Assembly (NCBI RefSeq): GCF_900110435.1
Contig: NZ_FODT01000008.1
Span: 1-64,000 of the forward strand
DNA from: Rhodopseudomonas pseudopalustris
Lineage (GTDB): Bacteria > Pseudomonadota > Alphaproteobacteria > Rhizobiales > Xanthobacteraceae
Reading direction: 5' to 3'
Length of the DNA stretch: 64,000 bases
In this document: in pieces, positions 54,250 through 64,000 of the stretch
Layout of the letters: each line of letters opens with the position of its first letter
Numbering within the stretch: the first letter of the stretch is position 1
The notes under the pieces: model-generated
What the model was told of the DNA's origin: nothing
Database searches by the model: none
The model's input: only the letters and a program-made list of their open reading frames with translations
Position numbers and translations under genes: made by a program

Positions 54250-54921
54250 TTGCCGTTGAAGCCGAAGACCGAGCCACGGCCCCTCGCTCCGGAGGCCATC
54301 GTGGCTGCGGCGATCGAGCTGATCGAGCATGTGGGTGAAGCCGATTTCAGCCTGCGCAAGCTCGGCCAGAAGCTCGGCTGCGATCCGATGACGGTGCTCT
54401 ATCACTTCAAATCCAAGGACGGTCTGCTGCGGGCGATGGCCGACCACCTCACCGCTCAGCTTCGCGCGTCCGACCCGACGCTGGACTGGCGCGGACGCCT
54501 GCGGGCGCTGGCGCTCCAGTATCGACGGGTGGCGCTGGCCTTTCCCTGCACCTTCGGCCTGATGTCCCGGTTCTGGACCACCGGCCCGGCCGACTATCAG
54601 CACATCGAGACGGTCTACCAGGCGCTGGAGGAAGCCGGGTTCGGCGACCAGGACCTGGCCGAGGTCGGGATCGGCTGGTACGCGACCGTGATCGGTCTCG
54701 CCGCCGCCGAGGCCAGGGGCTTCCTGCGGGTCGCCTGCGACCTGGAAGCCCGCGAGATCACCCAGCTCCCGGAGCCGTCATTCGCCACGGTGAGACGGCT
54801 GGTGCCGGCGTTTCGAAGTCTGAGCTCCGAGCGCAGCTACCGACTGATGGTCGAGGTGGTGCTCGACGGCCTCGACAGCGCTGCGACGCGAAGACGGGCG
54901 CAGCCGAGGGCGACAGCATGA
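54250..54921 (+). CDS. TetR family transcriptional regulator
   Basis: This 223-residue repressor has the N-terminal HTH (EAIVAAAIELIEHVGEADFSLRKLGQKLGCDPMTVLYHFKSKDGLLRAMADHL) and a helical ligand-binding C-terminus (TetR_C-like). The ligand is unknown. The start is a TTG at 54250 with AGGAGG upstream. Its stop overlaps the CDF gene ATG by four bases, so the transporter is a likely target. A promoter and operator candidate lie about 150 bases upstream. Confidence 0.9.
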   Translation: MPLKPKTEPRPLAPEAIVAAAIELIEHVGEADFSLRKLGQKLGCDPMTVLYHFKSKDGLLRAMADHLTAQLRASDPTLDWRGRLRALALQYRRVALAFPCTFGLMSRFWTTGPADYQHIETVYQALEEAGFGDQDLAEVGIGWYATVIGLAAAEARGFLRVACDLEAREITQLPEPSFATVRRLVPAFRSLSSERSYRLMVEVVLDGLDSAATRRRAQPRATA

Positions 54922-55844
54922 CGACCGAACAGAAAGTCCTGCGGGTATCGATCGCCGTGACATTCGTCCTGGCGATCCTCGGCATTCTGTTCGGCTTGCT
55001 GTCCGGCTCGGCATCGATCGTGTTCGACGGCTTCTACTCGCTGACCGACGCCTCGATGACCGTGCTGGCGCTGCTGGTGTCGAACCTGATCGCGGCGTCG
55101 ACCGCCGCCGGCCCGGTCAAGAGCAAGCTCGACGAACGTTTCACCATGGGCTTCTGGCATCTCGAGCCGTTCGTGCTCGGGCTGAACGGCACGCTGCTGA
55201 TGGGGTCGGCGATCTACGCGCTGATCAACGCGATCGGCAGCCTGCTGACCGGCGGCCGGGCCCTCGCCTTCGACCAGGCGATCATCTACGCGGCATTCGC
55301 CGTCGTCGCCGAGATCGCGATGGCGATCTATGGAATGCGGGCCAACCGGACAATCAAATCCAGCTTCCTGGCGCTGGACGCCAAGGCCTGGCTGATGTCC
55401 GCCGCCCTGACCGCGGCGCTGCTCGCCGCCTTCGTCTTCGGCTATGCGATCCAGGGCACCCGCTACGCCTGGGTGTCACCCTATATCGACCCGGTGGTGC
55501 TGGCGCTGGTCTGCATTGCGATGATCCCGGTGCCGGTCAACACCATCCGGCAGGCGCTGGCCGATATCATGCTGGTGACGCCCGCCGACCTCAAACAGCA
55601 TGTCGACCAGGTCGCGCAGCAGATCGTCGAGCAATACGGCTTCCTCTCCTATCGCGCCTATGTGGCGCGGGTCGGCCGCGGCCGTCAGATCGAGCTGTAT
55701 TTCATCGTCCCAAAAGGCTGGCCGGCCAAGCGCCTCGAAGAATGGGACAAGATCAGCGACGAGATCGGCGAATTGATCGGCGGCGACAGTCCGGACCGCT
55801 GGCTGACCATCGTCTTCACCGCCGATCCGGAATGGGCGGATTGA
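54918..55844 (+). CDS. Cation diffusion facilitator family transporter
   Basis: This 308-residue CDF protein has six transmembrane helices (about 8-30, 37-58, 83-105, 118-138, 155-176 and 183-202) and a cytoplasmic C-terminal domain. Helix 2 has the aspartate pattern FDGFYSLTDASM, and helix 5 has LALDAKAWLMSA. The CDF metal-site aspartates are partly replaced, so the transported ion is uncertain; the family exports divalent metals. It is coupled to the TetR gene by a four-base overlap. Confidence 0.88.
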   Translation: MTTEQKVLRVSIAVTFVLAILGILFGLLSGSASIVFDGFYSLTDASMTVLALLVSNLIAASTAAGPVKSKLDERFTMGFWHLEPFVLGLNGTLLMGSAIYALINAIGSLLTGGRALAFDQAIIYAAFAVVAEIAMAIYGMRANRTIKSSFLALDAKAWLMSAALTAALLAAFVFGYAIQGTRYAWVSPYIDPVVLALVCIAMIPVPVNTIRQALADIMLVTPADLKQHVDQVAQQIVEQYGFLSYRAYVARVGRGRQIELYFIVPKGWPAKRLEEWDKISDEIGELIGGDSPDRWLTIVFTADPEWAD

Positions 55845-55860
55845 GCCGTAGCTCGTCGGC

Positions 55861-58443
55861 TTACTTGGCGATCAGCTCGCGGATGCGCGCGGCCAGCGTG
55901 TCGACCGCGAACGGCTTGGTGAGAACCGCCATGCCCGGCTCGAGCTGGCCGTTGTTGAGCAGCGCGTTTTCGGCGAAGCCGGTGATGAACAGGACATTGA
56001 GATTGGGCCGGCTCTCGCGCGCCGCGTCGGCCAATTGCCGCCCGTTCATCCCGCCCGGCAAGCCGACATCCGTCACCAGCAGGTCGATCCGCGCCTCCGA
56101 TTGCAGGATCCTCAAGCCGCCGACGCTGTCGGCCGCCTCGAGCGCGGTGTAGCCGAGATCTTCCAGCACGTCGGCGACCAGCATCCGCACCGTCGGCTCG
56201 TCGTCGACGACAAGCACGGTCTCGCCCGCCTCAGCGAACGGAATGACAGTCGAGTCCGGGCTGCGCTCATCCTCCGCCGCGTTGCCGCGATGGGGCGGAA
56301 GATAGATGCAGACCATCGCGCCTTCGCCGACTTCGGAATAGATCCGCACCTGCCCGCCGGACTGCTGGGCGAAGCCGTAGATCATCGACAGGCCGAGCCC
56401 CGTACCCTGGCCGATCGGCTTGGTGGTGAAGAACGGGTCGAACGCCTTGGCGATCACGTCGCGCGTCATGCCGGTGCCGGTGTCGGAGACGCACAGCGAC
56501 ACGTATTGCCCGGTCGGAATGTCGTAGATTCTGGACTGGACGCGATCGATCCAGCGATTGCCGGTCTCGATCGTGATCTTGCCGCCGCTGGGCATGGCGT
56601 CGCGCGCGTTGATGCACAGATTGAGCAATGCGCTCTCGAGCTGCGGCACGTCCACCAGCACGGCCCACAGGCCGGTGGCGCCGACGTGCTGAACCTCGAT
56701 ACCGGGGCCGACCGTGCGCTGGATCAAGTCCAGCATGCCGCTGACGAGTTTGTTGACGTTCGCCGCCGTCGGCGTGAGGGTCTGGCGGCGCGCGAATGCC
56801 AGCAGGCGGTGCGTGAGAGATGCGGCGCGCTTCACAGCCCCCTGCGCGGCCACCAGATATTTGTCGACATCCTTGAGCCGACCCTGGCTGATCCGTGTGG
56901 TCATCAGTTCGAGACTGCCCGAGATGCCGGCCAGCAGGTTGTTGAAGTCGTGCGCGAGGCCACCGGTCAACTGACCGACCGCTTCCATCTTCTGCGATTG
57001 CCGCAACTGCTCCTCGGACCGCAGCAGTTCGGCCCGGCTTTCGGCAATGCGCTGCTCCAGGGTTTCGTTGAGCGAACGCAGCGCCGAGATCGCGCGGTCG
57101 CGCTCGTCCACCAAAGCGCGGCGGTCCTCGACGTCGATCAGCACGCCGGGAAAACTCAACGGCGTGCCGTCCGGCCCGTGGTCGACACGTCCATTGGCCT
57201 CCAGCCAATAGTATTTCCCGTCCGCACGCCGCACCCGATACTGATGCGCGTAGGACCCGCCCCGCTTGACGGCCTCGTTGATCGCCGCGGCCAAGCCCGC
57301 CTGATCGTCCGGGTGAACGGTCTCGACGATTTGCGCAAGGCTGAGGCCTTCGCGGCCCTTGGCGGGGTCCAGCCCGAACGCGCGGGCGAAAGCCTCGTCG
57401 ACCGTGAAGCGGTCGTTGGGCAGATCCCAGAGCCATGTGCCGATGATCGCACCGGCCGCCAGCGCGAGCTTGACGCGCTGCACGTTTTCCCGGGCGAGCG
57501 TTTCGCTGGCGCGGAGCGCCGCCTCGGACTGCTTTCGCGCGGTGATATCCCGGAACAGCACCGAGACCTGCCGGCGGCTCTCCGGCTCGATCCGCGAGGC
57601 CGACACCTCGATGATGCGGTTCACCGCGACGAAGTCGCGCTCGAAGTGGATGGCCCGCCCGGTGAAGAGAACGTCGCGATACAGTTCGACCCATCCATCC
57701 GCTTCGTCCGGGACCAGATCGCGGACGGTTCTGCCGACGATGTCGGGGATTCCGGTCTGCCGCTCGTAGCCGGCATTGGCTTCGACATGGACGTAGTCGC
57801 TCAACGGACCGTGCGGCCCGTCGAAGAACTCGATGATGCAGAACCCGTCGTCGATCGCCTCGAACAGCGCGCGATAGCGCGCCTCGCTGCGTCCGACGGC
57901 ATCGTGCGCAGCGCGCTGTTCGGTGATCGCCTGCTGCAGTTTGGCGTTGGCTTCCTCGAGCGCCTTGCCGGAGCGCATCGGCTCGGTGTTCTCGATGCAG
58001 CCGCAGAGAAAACCGCCGATGCTGCCGTCGTCGAGACTGATCGGCGTATAGAAATACGTGAACCAGGTCTCCTCGACGTAACCTCTGCGCTCCATCAGCA
58101 AAGGCAGGTTCTGCTGCGACAGCGCTTCGCCGTCATAGGCGCGACGCACCAGCGGCTCCAGGTCGGACCAGATTTCCGGCCACACGTCGCGGAACGAACG
58201 CCCCAGCGCGGCGGGATGCCGCTTCGCCAGCAATTCGATATAGCCGTCGTTGTAGATCAACGTCTGCTCCGGCCCCCAAACGATGAAGGACGGGACCGCT
58301 GTCGCGAGCATCGTCGCCACGGTCACGCGCAGCGGCGCCGGCCAATGATCGGAGGGACCCAGCGGAGTCGACGCCCAGTCGTGCGCCTGTACGGCTGCAC
58401 GCATCGCGACCTGATCGGACGGACCACGTTGAGGTTCAGGCAC
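55861..58443 (-). CDS. Hybrid sensor histidine kinase with PAS domains and receiver
   Basis: This 860-residue cytoplasmic protein has no membrane segments. An N-terminal sensor region (about 1-160) is followed by two PAS domains (about 170-300 and 320-450, GIIGTWLWDLPNDRFTVDEAFARAFGLD). The HisKA H-box is LAHDFNNLLAG, the HATPase domain has ARDAMPSGG and GTGLGLSMIYG, and a C-terminal receiver has VLVVDDEPTVRMLVADVL with the phosphoacceptor in LLVTDVGLPGG. Hybrid kinases of this HDFNNLL type are frequent in Rhizobiales; the signal is unknown. It converges on the CDF gene. Confidence 0.93.
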   Translation of the reverse strand: MPEPQRGPSDQVAMRAAVQAHDWASTPLGPSDHWPAPLRVTVATMLATAVPSFIVWGPEQTLIYNDGYIELLAKRHPAALGRSFRDVWPEIWSDLEPLVRRAYDGEALSQQNLPLLMERRGYVEETWFTYFYTPISLDDGSIGGFLCGCIENTEPMRSGKALEEANAKLQQAITEQRAAHDAVGRSEARYRALFEAIDDGFCIIEFFDGPHGPLSDYVHVEANAGYERQTGIPDIVGRTVRDLVPDEADGWVELYRDVLFTGRAIHFERDFVAVNRIIEVSASRIEPESRRQVSVLFRDITARKQSEAALRASETLARENVQRVKLALAAGAIIGTWLWDLPNDRFTVDEAFARAFGLDPAKGREGLSLAQIVETVHPDDQAGLAAAINEAVKRGGSYAHQYRVRRADGKYYWLEANGRVDHGPDGTPLSFPGVLIDVEDRRALVDERDRAISALRSLNETLEQRIAESRAELLRSEEQLRQSQKMEAVGQLTGGLAHDFNNLLAGISGSLELMTTRISQGRLKDVDKYLVAAQGAVKRAASLTHRLLAFARRQTLTPTAANVNKLVSGMLDLIQRTVGPGIEVQHVGATGLWAVLVDVPQLESALLNLCINARDAMPSGGKITIETGNRWIDRVQSRIYDIPTGQYVSLCVSDTGTGMTRDVIAKAFDPFFTTKPIGQGTGLGLSMIYGFAQQSGGQVRIYSEVGEGAMVCIYLPPHRGNAAEDERSPDSTVIPFAEAGETVLVVDDEPTVRMLVADVLEDLGYTALEAADSVGGLRILQSEARIDLLVTDVGLPGGMNGRQLADAARESRPNLNVLFITGFAENALLNNGQLEPGMAVLTKPFAVDTLAARIRELIAK

Positions 58444-58731
58444 GGCCGGCGTCTGGCATCATGAGCATCGAGATGGCAAGCGTTGGCTGACAGTAAGCGC
58501 CCAGGGCTGCACCTGGAACTTTCCGACGCGGCCCGCCCGCCGGCGAGCCACGAATGACACCGCTGCATTTGTCATCAACCATATGCGTTTGTCAAAACAC
58601 CGCAGCGACCGGCATCAGCCCTGTCGAGCGGAGCTGTCACCTCGACGCGCTGTCGCAGCCATGAGACCGGTCGGTGCGTGCATGTTCACCCGAAGCGCCG
58701 GTCTGATCGACGGCGCTTCGGCAGTTTGATC

Positions 58732-59274
58732 TCAGTCGGCGTACCAGATGCGCCGAAGCAGGCGATCATTGCGAACGTAGTGGTGAAAGAGCGCGGCTGC
58801 GACGTGAAATATCAGCAGGCTGACCAATAGCCTTGCGCCAAGGCCATGCGGCACGCGTGGCGGATAGCGCCAGAAGTCGGGCAGCGCAGAGCCTTCTGCG
58901 CCGAAGATGATCGGCGCCGCGCCGCTCGCCAGCGTCATGCCGACGCCGCTGCTGAACATGCCGAGCACCACGATATACAGCACCAGATGCACCGCCCGGG
59001 CGACGCGCTCCTGCGATGGCGGGGAACCGGCAATCAGATCCGGCTTGCGGTCGATCGCCAGCCACCAGACGATGCGGAACAGCGTCAGCATCAGCACCAG
59101 CACCGCGACGGGCAGATGAATCCGCAGCCAAGCCGCCTTCCCCGCGGCATCCTCGGCGCCCGCAGCGCGAAAGCCGGTGATCAGCAGGATCAGGATCAGA
59201 GCGGCGCTGACCCAATGGATCGTGATCGCCACCATGCCGTAACGATCAGGCGTACTCTTCAATGTCATCGTCAT
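58732..59274 (-). CDS. Cytochrome b561
   Basis: This 180-residue membrane protein has four helices and the haem-ligating histidines expected of bacterial cytochrome b561: ITIHWVSAALILILL in helix 1, LRIHLPVAVLVL in helix 2, AVHLVLYIVVLGMFSSG in helix 3 and LIFHVAAALFHHYV in helix 4. It would transfer electrons across the inner membrane, in E. coli from superoxide to ubiquinone. It is the third gene of the marR operon; the gap from the previous gene is 69 bases. Confidence 0.9.
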   Translation of the reverse strand: MTMTLKSTPDRYGMVAITIHWVSAALILILLITGFRAAGAEDAAGKAAWLRIHLPVAVLVLMLTLFRIVWWLAIDRKPDLIAGSPPSQERVARAVHLVLYIVVLGMFSSGVGMTLASGAAPIIFGAEGSALPDFWRYPPRVPHGLGARLLVSLLIFHVAAALFHHYVRNDRLLRRIWYAD

Positions 59275-59343
59275 CGCGATGTCCTCGATATCGGTCGCAC
59301 CGGCTCAGCGTCCACTCATCCGGCGACCTTGGCTGGGCCTGCG

Positions 59344-59790
59344 TCAGGTGGTCGCCACGCCGACTCGCCTGGTCAATCTGAAGCCGTCGCGGATGTTGAG
59401 GCCGAGCAGAGTGAGGTTGACCGCGCCGGCAATCAGTTCGATCGCCTGCACGACGGTGAAGGTCTGGTCGAACAGCCCCGCACTCGCCCGTTGCTGCAGG
59501 AAGATCGCGCAGGGCACGAGCACTGCGATGCCGTTGAAAACGATCAACGGCATCCGCTTCCGCTTGCTCACCACATTGGGATTCTGTGACTTGCCGCCGA
59601 GCTTGAAGCCGCTGGCGCCGGCGATCGCGATCGACGGAATCAGCAGCAGCAACCCCCACAGAATGCCGAGCTTGACGGTCGCAATTCCGGCGTCGTCGCC
59701 GCCGAGTTCGACGGCTACGGTCGAAACCCAGAAGCCGAGGATGGTGAGAAAGGCGACGATTCCGGCGATCGGATGCAGCTTCTTGATCAT
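59344..59790 (-). CDS. Small four-helix membrane protein of the marR operon
   Basis: This 148-residue protein has four hydrophobic segments (about 8-28, 42-62, 82-99 and 113-133). The first begins HPIAGIVAFLTILGFWVSTVAVELGGDDAGIATVKLGILWGLLLLIP. It matches no family I can name; similar proteins are found beside cytochrome b561 genes and may be their electron-transfer partner. Its ATG overlaps the marR stop by four bases. Between it and the cytochrome b561 gene are 69 bases. Confidence 0.65.
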   Translation of the reverse strand: MIKKLHPIAGIVAFLTILGFWVSTVAVELGGDDAGIATVKLGILWGLLLLIPSIAIAGASGFKLGGKSQNPNVVSKRKRMPLIVFNGIAVLVPCAIFLQQRASAGLFDQTFTVVQAIELIAGAVNLTLLGLNIRDGFRLTRRVGVATT

Positions 59791-60260
59791 TCTGAACTCC
59801 TGTCACTTTGAACTTCCAACTGGCCGCGCAATGCGGCCAGGTTTTCGGTGGTCTTTCGAAGTTGGCGGGCGGGCATCTGCGCCGCCAAGGTCTCGGCGAT
59901 CGGCCGCCACGCCTGCGAGGCGCGTTCGAACACCCGCTCGCCCCGCGACGTCATCACCACCAGCTTCGCCCGTTTGTGCGCCGGATTGGGCTCGAAGCCG
60001 ACCAGCCCCGCCTCGGCCAATTCGTCGACGATCCGCTGCACCGATTGGCGGGCAAGGCCCATATTGTCGGCCAGGCGAGCGACCGAGAACGTGCCCCGGC
60101 CGTGCGCAATCGATCCCAGCACCTGCCAACGCGCGCTGGTGAGACCGAGCGGCTTCACGAGCGTGTCGCCGAACCGGACCAGCGCGCCATTGAGCCGGAA
60201 GATCTCCAGCACCAGGGCGTTGACGTCGTTGTCGAACGGATCGTCGTATGAATCTATCAT
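59787..60260 (-). CDS. MarR family transcriptional regulator
   Basis: This 157-residue repressor has the MarR winged helix: LTSARWQVLGSIAHGRGTFSVARLADNMGLARQSVQRIVDELAEAGLVGFEPNPAHKRAKLVVMTSRGERVF. MarR proteins often respond to oxidants or phenolics. The ATG at 60260 is directly adjacent to the perfect operator palindrome, so its mRNA would be leaderless. An alternative ATG at 60329 has GAGGTG upstream but would place the palindrome inside the coding region. It is the first gene of an operon with the membrane protein and cytochrome b561. Confidence 0.9.
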   Translation of the reverse strand: MIDSYDDPFDNDVNALVLEIFRLNGALVRFGDTLVKPLGLTSARWQVLGSIAHGRGTFSVARLADNMGLARQSVQRIVDELAEAGLVGFEPNPAHKRAKLVVMTSRGERVFERASQAWRPIAETLAAQMPARQLRKTTENLAALRGQLEVQSDRSSE

Positions 60261-60296
60261 GACAGCATACTGCCATATTGGCAGTATGCTGTCAAT
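60261..60296 (-). promoter_or_regulatory. MarR operator/promoter: perfect 15-bp inverted repeat
   Basis: GACAGCATACTGCCA (60261-60275), TAT, and TGGCAGTATGCTGTC (60279-60293) form a perfect inverted repeat. Read on the reverse strand, TTGACA (60295-60290) overlaps one arm. TATGCT (60269-60264, 20-base spacer) or CAGTAT (60272-60267, 17-base spacer) overlaps the other. The repeat ends exactly at the marR ATG. A MarR dimer bound here would cover the whole promoter. The remaining DNA to 60562 holds no supported gene. Confidence 0.75.
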
Positions 60297-60562
60297 ATCG
60301 CTGGTGGCGACCGAAGTCGTTGCGGGCATGGCGACACCTCGGCCATTCCGCTTTCGGGCTGCGTCAGATGAAATTTCAGGATGCCGAAATACGCGCTCGG
60401 ATGGGTCGGTCGTGATCGCGTGGCTGCATCAGTGCGTCGAGCAATCGCGTCTTCGCGTTACTGCGCGTCAGTTCGATCGATGCGATCAATCCGAGAGGAA
60501 GGCGGGAGACCAGCGCCGCGCGGGCAAGCGACTCTGAACTTGCGCGGCGGCGAGCGTTCGCC

Positions 60563-60862
60563 TTACAGCGTCGATAGGATCGAGAATCGCTCGCCCTCAT
60601 AGCGCAGGTTCAAGGCGTCCTGCCCCGCCTCCTCGACGATCACCTCGTCGACATGGGCCGCCGACGGGCCAGTGCGGCATCGGGAGATCATCTCGGCCAC
60701 CACCGTCTCGCGCCCTGCCAACAACGCCTCGACGTTGCCGTCGCGGCGATTGCGGACCCAGCCTTCGAGGCCCTGCGCCTCGGCGGTCATCGCGAGCCAG
60801 GCGCGATAGCCGACGCCCTGCACGCGACCGTGGATCGTGAGCTGGCGGATCAGTTCACTCAT
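60563..60862 (-). CDS. acyP: Acylphosphatase
   Basis: This 99-residue enzyme hydrolyses acyl phosphates such as acetyl phosphate. The catalytic residues are R20 in VQGVGYRAW and N38 in GWVRNRRDG. The rest follows the ferredoxin-like fold with [10 protein letters not shown]. It is the usual length. It starts 7 bases after the stop of the upstream PEP mutase-family gene on the same strand, so the two may form an operon. Confidence 0.96.
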   Translation of the reverse strand: MSELIRQLTIHGRVQGVGYRAWLAMTAEAQGLEGWVRNRRDGNVEALLAGRETVVAEMISRCRTGPSAAHVDEVIVEEAGQDALNLRYEGERFSILSTL

Positions 60863-60869
60863 GGCCGGC

Positions 60870-61739
60870 TCATGACCGCTTCAGGCCGAGGAAATGCGCG
60901 CCGCGCTCGGCCACGACATCGGCGCGCGTGACCTGATCCATCAGCTCCGCGCTCGCCAGCCCGGTCAATTGCTTCGGCGTTGCGCCGTTCCTGATCGCCG
61001 ACAGCGTGTTGAACACCGCCTCGGTCGCGGCGGCGATCGGCGCGTGGCCCTGCACCGCGATCCGCACCCGCTGCGCGGCGAGATAGTCCCAATCGGTGAG
61101 CTCCGCAGGCGGACTACCCAGCACGATCGGCAGCGTCGTCGCAGCAGCGATCGCATCGAGTTGCGGCCGCGTCTTCACGCCGGTGAAGAACAGTGCGTCG
61201 ACGCCGGCGGCTTGATAGGCCACCGCGCGATCGATCGCGTCGTCGAGCGAAGTGATCGCGCAGGCGCCGGTGCGGCCGACGATCACCAGCGACGGATCGA
61301 GCCTTGCATCGAGCGCGGCCTTGATCTTGCCGAGCCCCTCCTCGCGCGAGATCAGTTGCGGGCTGGCCTCGCCATAGGCCTGCGGCAGCAGTGTGTCCTC
61401 GATGGTGAGACCGGCGGCGCCGGCCGCTTCCAATTCCTGCACGGTGCGGCGGACGTTGAGCGCGTTGCCGTAGCCGTGGTCGGCGTCGACCAGCACCGGC
61501 AGCGCGGCGGCGCGCGCCATCCGCCGCATCTGCTCGGCAAGCTCGGTCAGCGTGATCAGCGCGATATCAGGATCGCCGAGGATCGCCAGCGACGCCACCG
61601 AGCCACCGAACATCCCGAGCGGAAAGCCGAGATCGTCGGCGATCCGGATCGAGATCGCGTCATACACCGACGCCGGCCGCACGCAGGCCGATCCCGACAG
61701 GATCGCCCGCAGCGCGCCGCGGCGGTTGCGCCAGGCCAT
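60870..61739 (-). CDS. Isocitrate lyase/PEP mutase family protein (oxaloacetate decarboxylase type)
   Basis: This 289-residue TIM-barrel enzyme has the metal-binding [20 protein letters not shown], the E in LTIEDTLLP and [20 protein letters not shown]. It lacks the KKCGH signature of isocitrate lyase. It resembles the Pseudomonas oxaloacetate decarboxylase branch of the PEP mutase superfamily, so oxaloacetate decarboxylation is the best guess. The pccA stop lies 6 bases upstream of its ATG, and acylphosphatase follows, all on one strand. Confidence 0.88.
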   Translation of the reverse strand: MAWRNRRGALRAILSGSACVRPASVYDAISIRIADDLGFPLGMFGGSVASLAILGDPDIALITLTELAEQMRRMARAAALPVLVDADHGYGNALNVRRTVQELEAAGAAGLTIEDTLLPQAYGEASPQLISREEGLGKIKAALDARLDPSLVIVGRTGACAITSLDDAIDRAVAYQAAGVDALFFTGVKTRPQLDAIAAATTLPIVLGSPPAELTDWDYLAAQRVRIAVQGHAPIAAATEAVFNTLSAIRNGATPKQLTGLASAELMDQVTRADVVAERGAHFLGLKRS

Positions 61740-61745
61740 CGCAGG

Positions 61746-63761
<2,016 letters not shown>

Positions 63762-63914
63762 GTTCTTGTTCTTGCGACCTTGGGGTGGTTCTGCCCTCCC
63801 GGCCGGGACGGCAATCGGCATTGCGCGTGTGCTTGTAACAATTCTGTCGCCGAGGAAAACTAGATATTGCGAAGGGGTGCCCCGCAGGCCCCCTTTTCCT
63901 GCAAAGGGTCATCC

Positions 63915-64000
63915 ATGCGTCGCACCCTCTCGCACCGCTCATCGCGGGCCTCGCCCTCCTGTCGGCAGGCACCGCTTTCGCCCAGAATGCGCAGCCCCGC
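63915..64000 (+). pseudogene. 5' end of a secreted-protein gene, apparently frameshifted or mis-sequenced
   Basis: An ATG at 63915 begins MRRTLS. One base change of frame later, at about 63931-63935, the sequence reads PLIAGLALLSAGTAFAQNAQPR, a textbook signal peptide with an AFA-Q cleavage site. In the ATG frame the continuation is Ser/Arg-rich and not credible. A one-base deletion would explain this. The window ends at 64000, so the mature protein is unseen. A start in the signal-peptide frame could exist upstream but none is obvious. Confidence 0.4.

Noticed and set aside
58444-58731. Possible promoter TTGACA (reverse strand near 58590) for the hybrid kinase gap region
   Set aside because: It lies upstream of the kinase start in the right direction, but no matching -10 at proper spacing was found.

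Overview
The window is GC-rich chromosomal DNA of an alphaproteobacterium of the Rhodopseudomonas/Bradyrhizobium type. This is inferred from the DivK-PleD and MipZ cell-cycle genes, the ClpS/ClpA pair, EipB (DUF1849), DUF3572, DUF1489, twin PilZ genes, and dispersed imperfect palindromes of the kind common in Bradyrhizobiaceae. No rRNA or CRISPR array was seen. One tRNA gene, tRNA-Leu(GAG), lies at 52427-52511.

Layout. 0-1.2 kb is a worn edge: the 3' end of a transposase, a palindromic repeat and one small conserved gene. 1.2-8.1 kb is a forward core block: topA, rnr, a DUF983 protein, a NUDIX hydrolase and rpmG with its own promoter and terminator. 8.3-11.7 kb holds pleD and divK (reverse), diverging from DUF3572-dinB. 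11.9-17.7 kb holds eipB, a RidA protein, a glycerophosphodiesterase, a FemAB-like acyltransferase, a HIT protein, trmO and azlCD. 17.9-22.8 kb has two PilZ proteins around a lytic transglycosylase and a GrdB-like protein, then a membrane glycosyltransferase. 23-30 kb has clpA/clpS, an orphan TadG/vWA protein and a D,D-carboxypeptidase with a SPOR domain. 30-35 kb has a membrane J-domain protein, a vWA protein, an alpha/beta hydrolase, mipZ and panC. 35-38.9 kb is a TonB receptor with a four-EF-hand periplasmic protein and a divergent Crp/Fnr regulator. 39-48.4 kb mixes conserved small proteins, a GST, YdcF, an aldo/keto reductase, an XRE protein, mgtE and two tandem polysaccharide deacetylases.

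48.5-52.5 kb is the accessory zone. Two consecutive PIN-domain toxin-antitoxin modules, each with its own palindromic operator, sit beside a roughly 2 kb element. The element lies between the 3' end of tRNA-Leu and a duplicated copy of that end. It has no integrase. It carries matching three-unit 12-bp repeat arrays at both ends and a two-gene cargo of unknown function with clearly lower GC. This is the best candidate here for an undescribed system.

52.5-64 kb returns to core genes: fliN, lipB, a YnfA protein, a TetR-CDF operon with a visible promoter and operator, a hybrid histidine kinase, a MarR-controlled operon (marR, membrane protein, cytochrome b561) whose promoter contains a perfect 15-bp inverted repeat, acylphosphatase, a PEP mutase-family enzyme and a biotin-dependent carboxylase alpha subunit. 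The right edge cuts a secreted-protein gene that looks frameshifted near its start.
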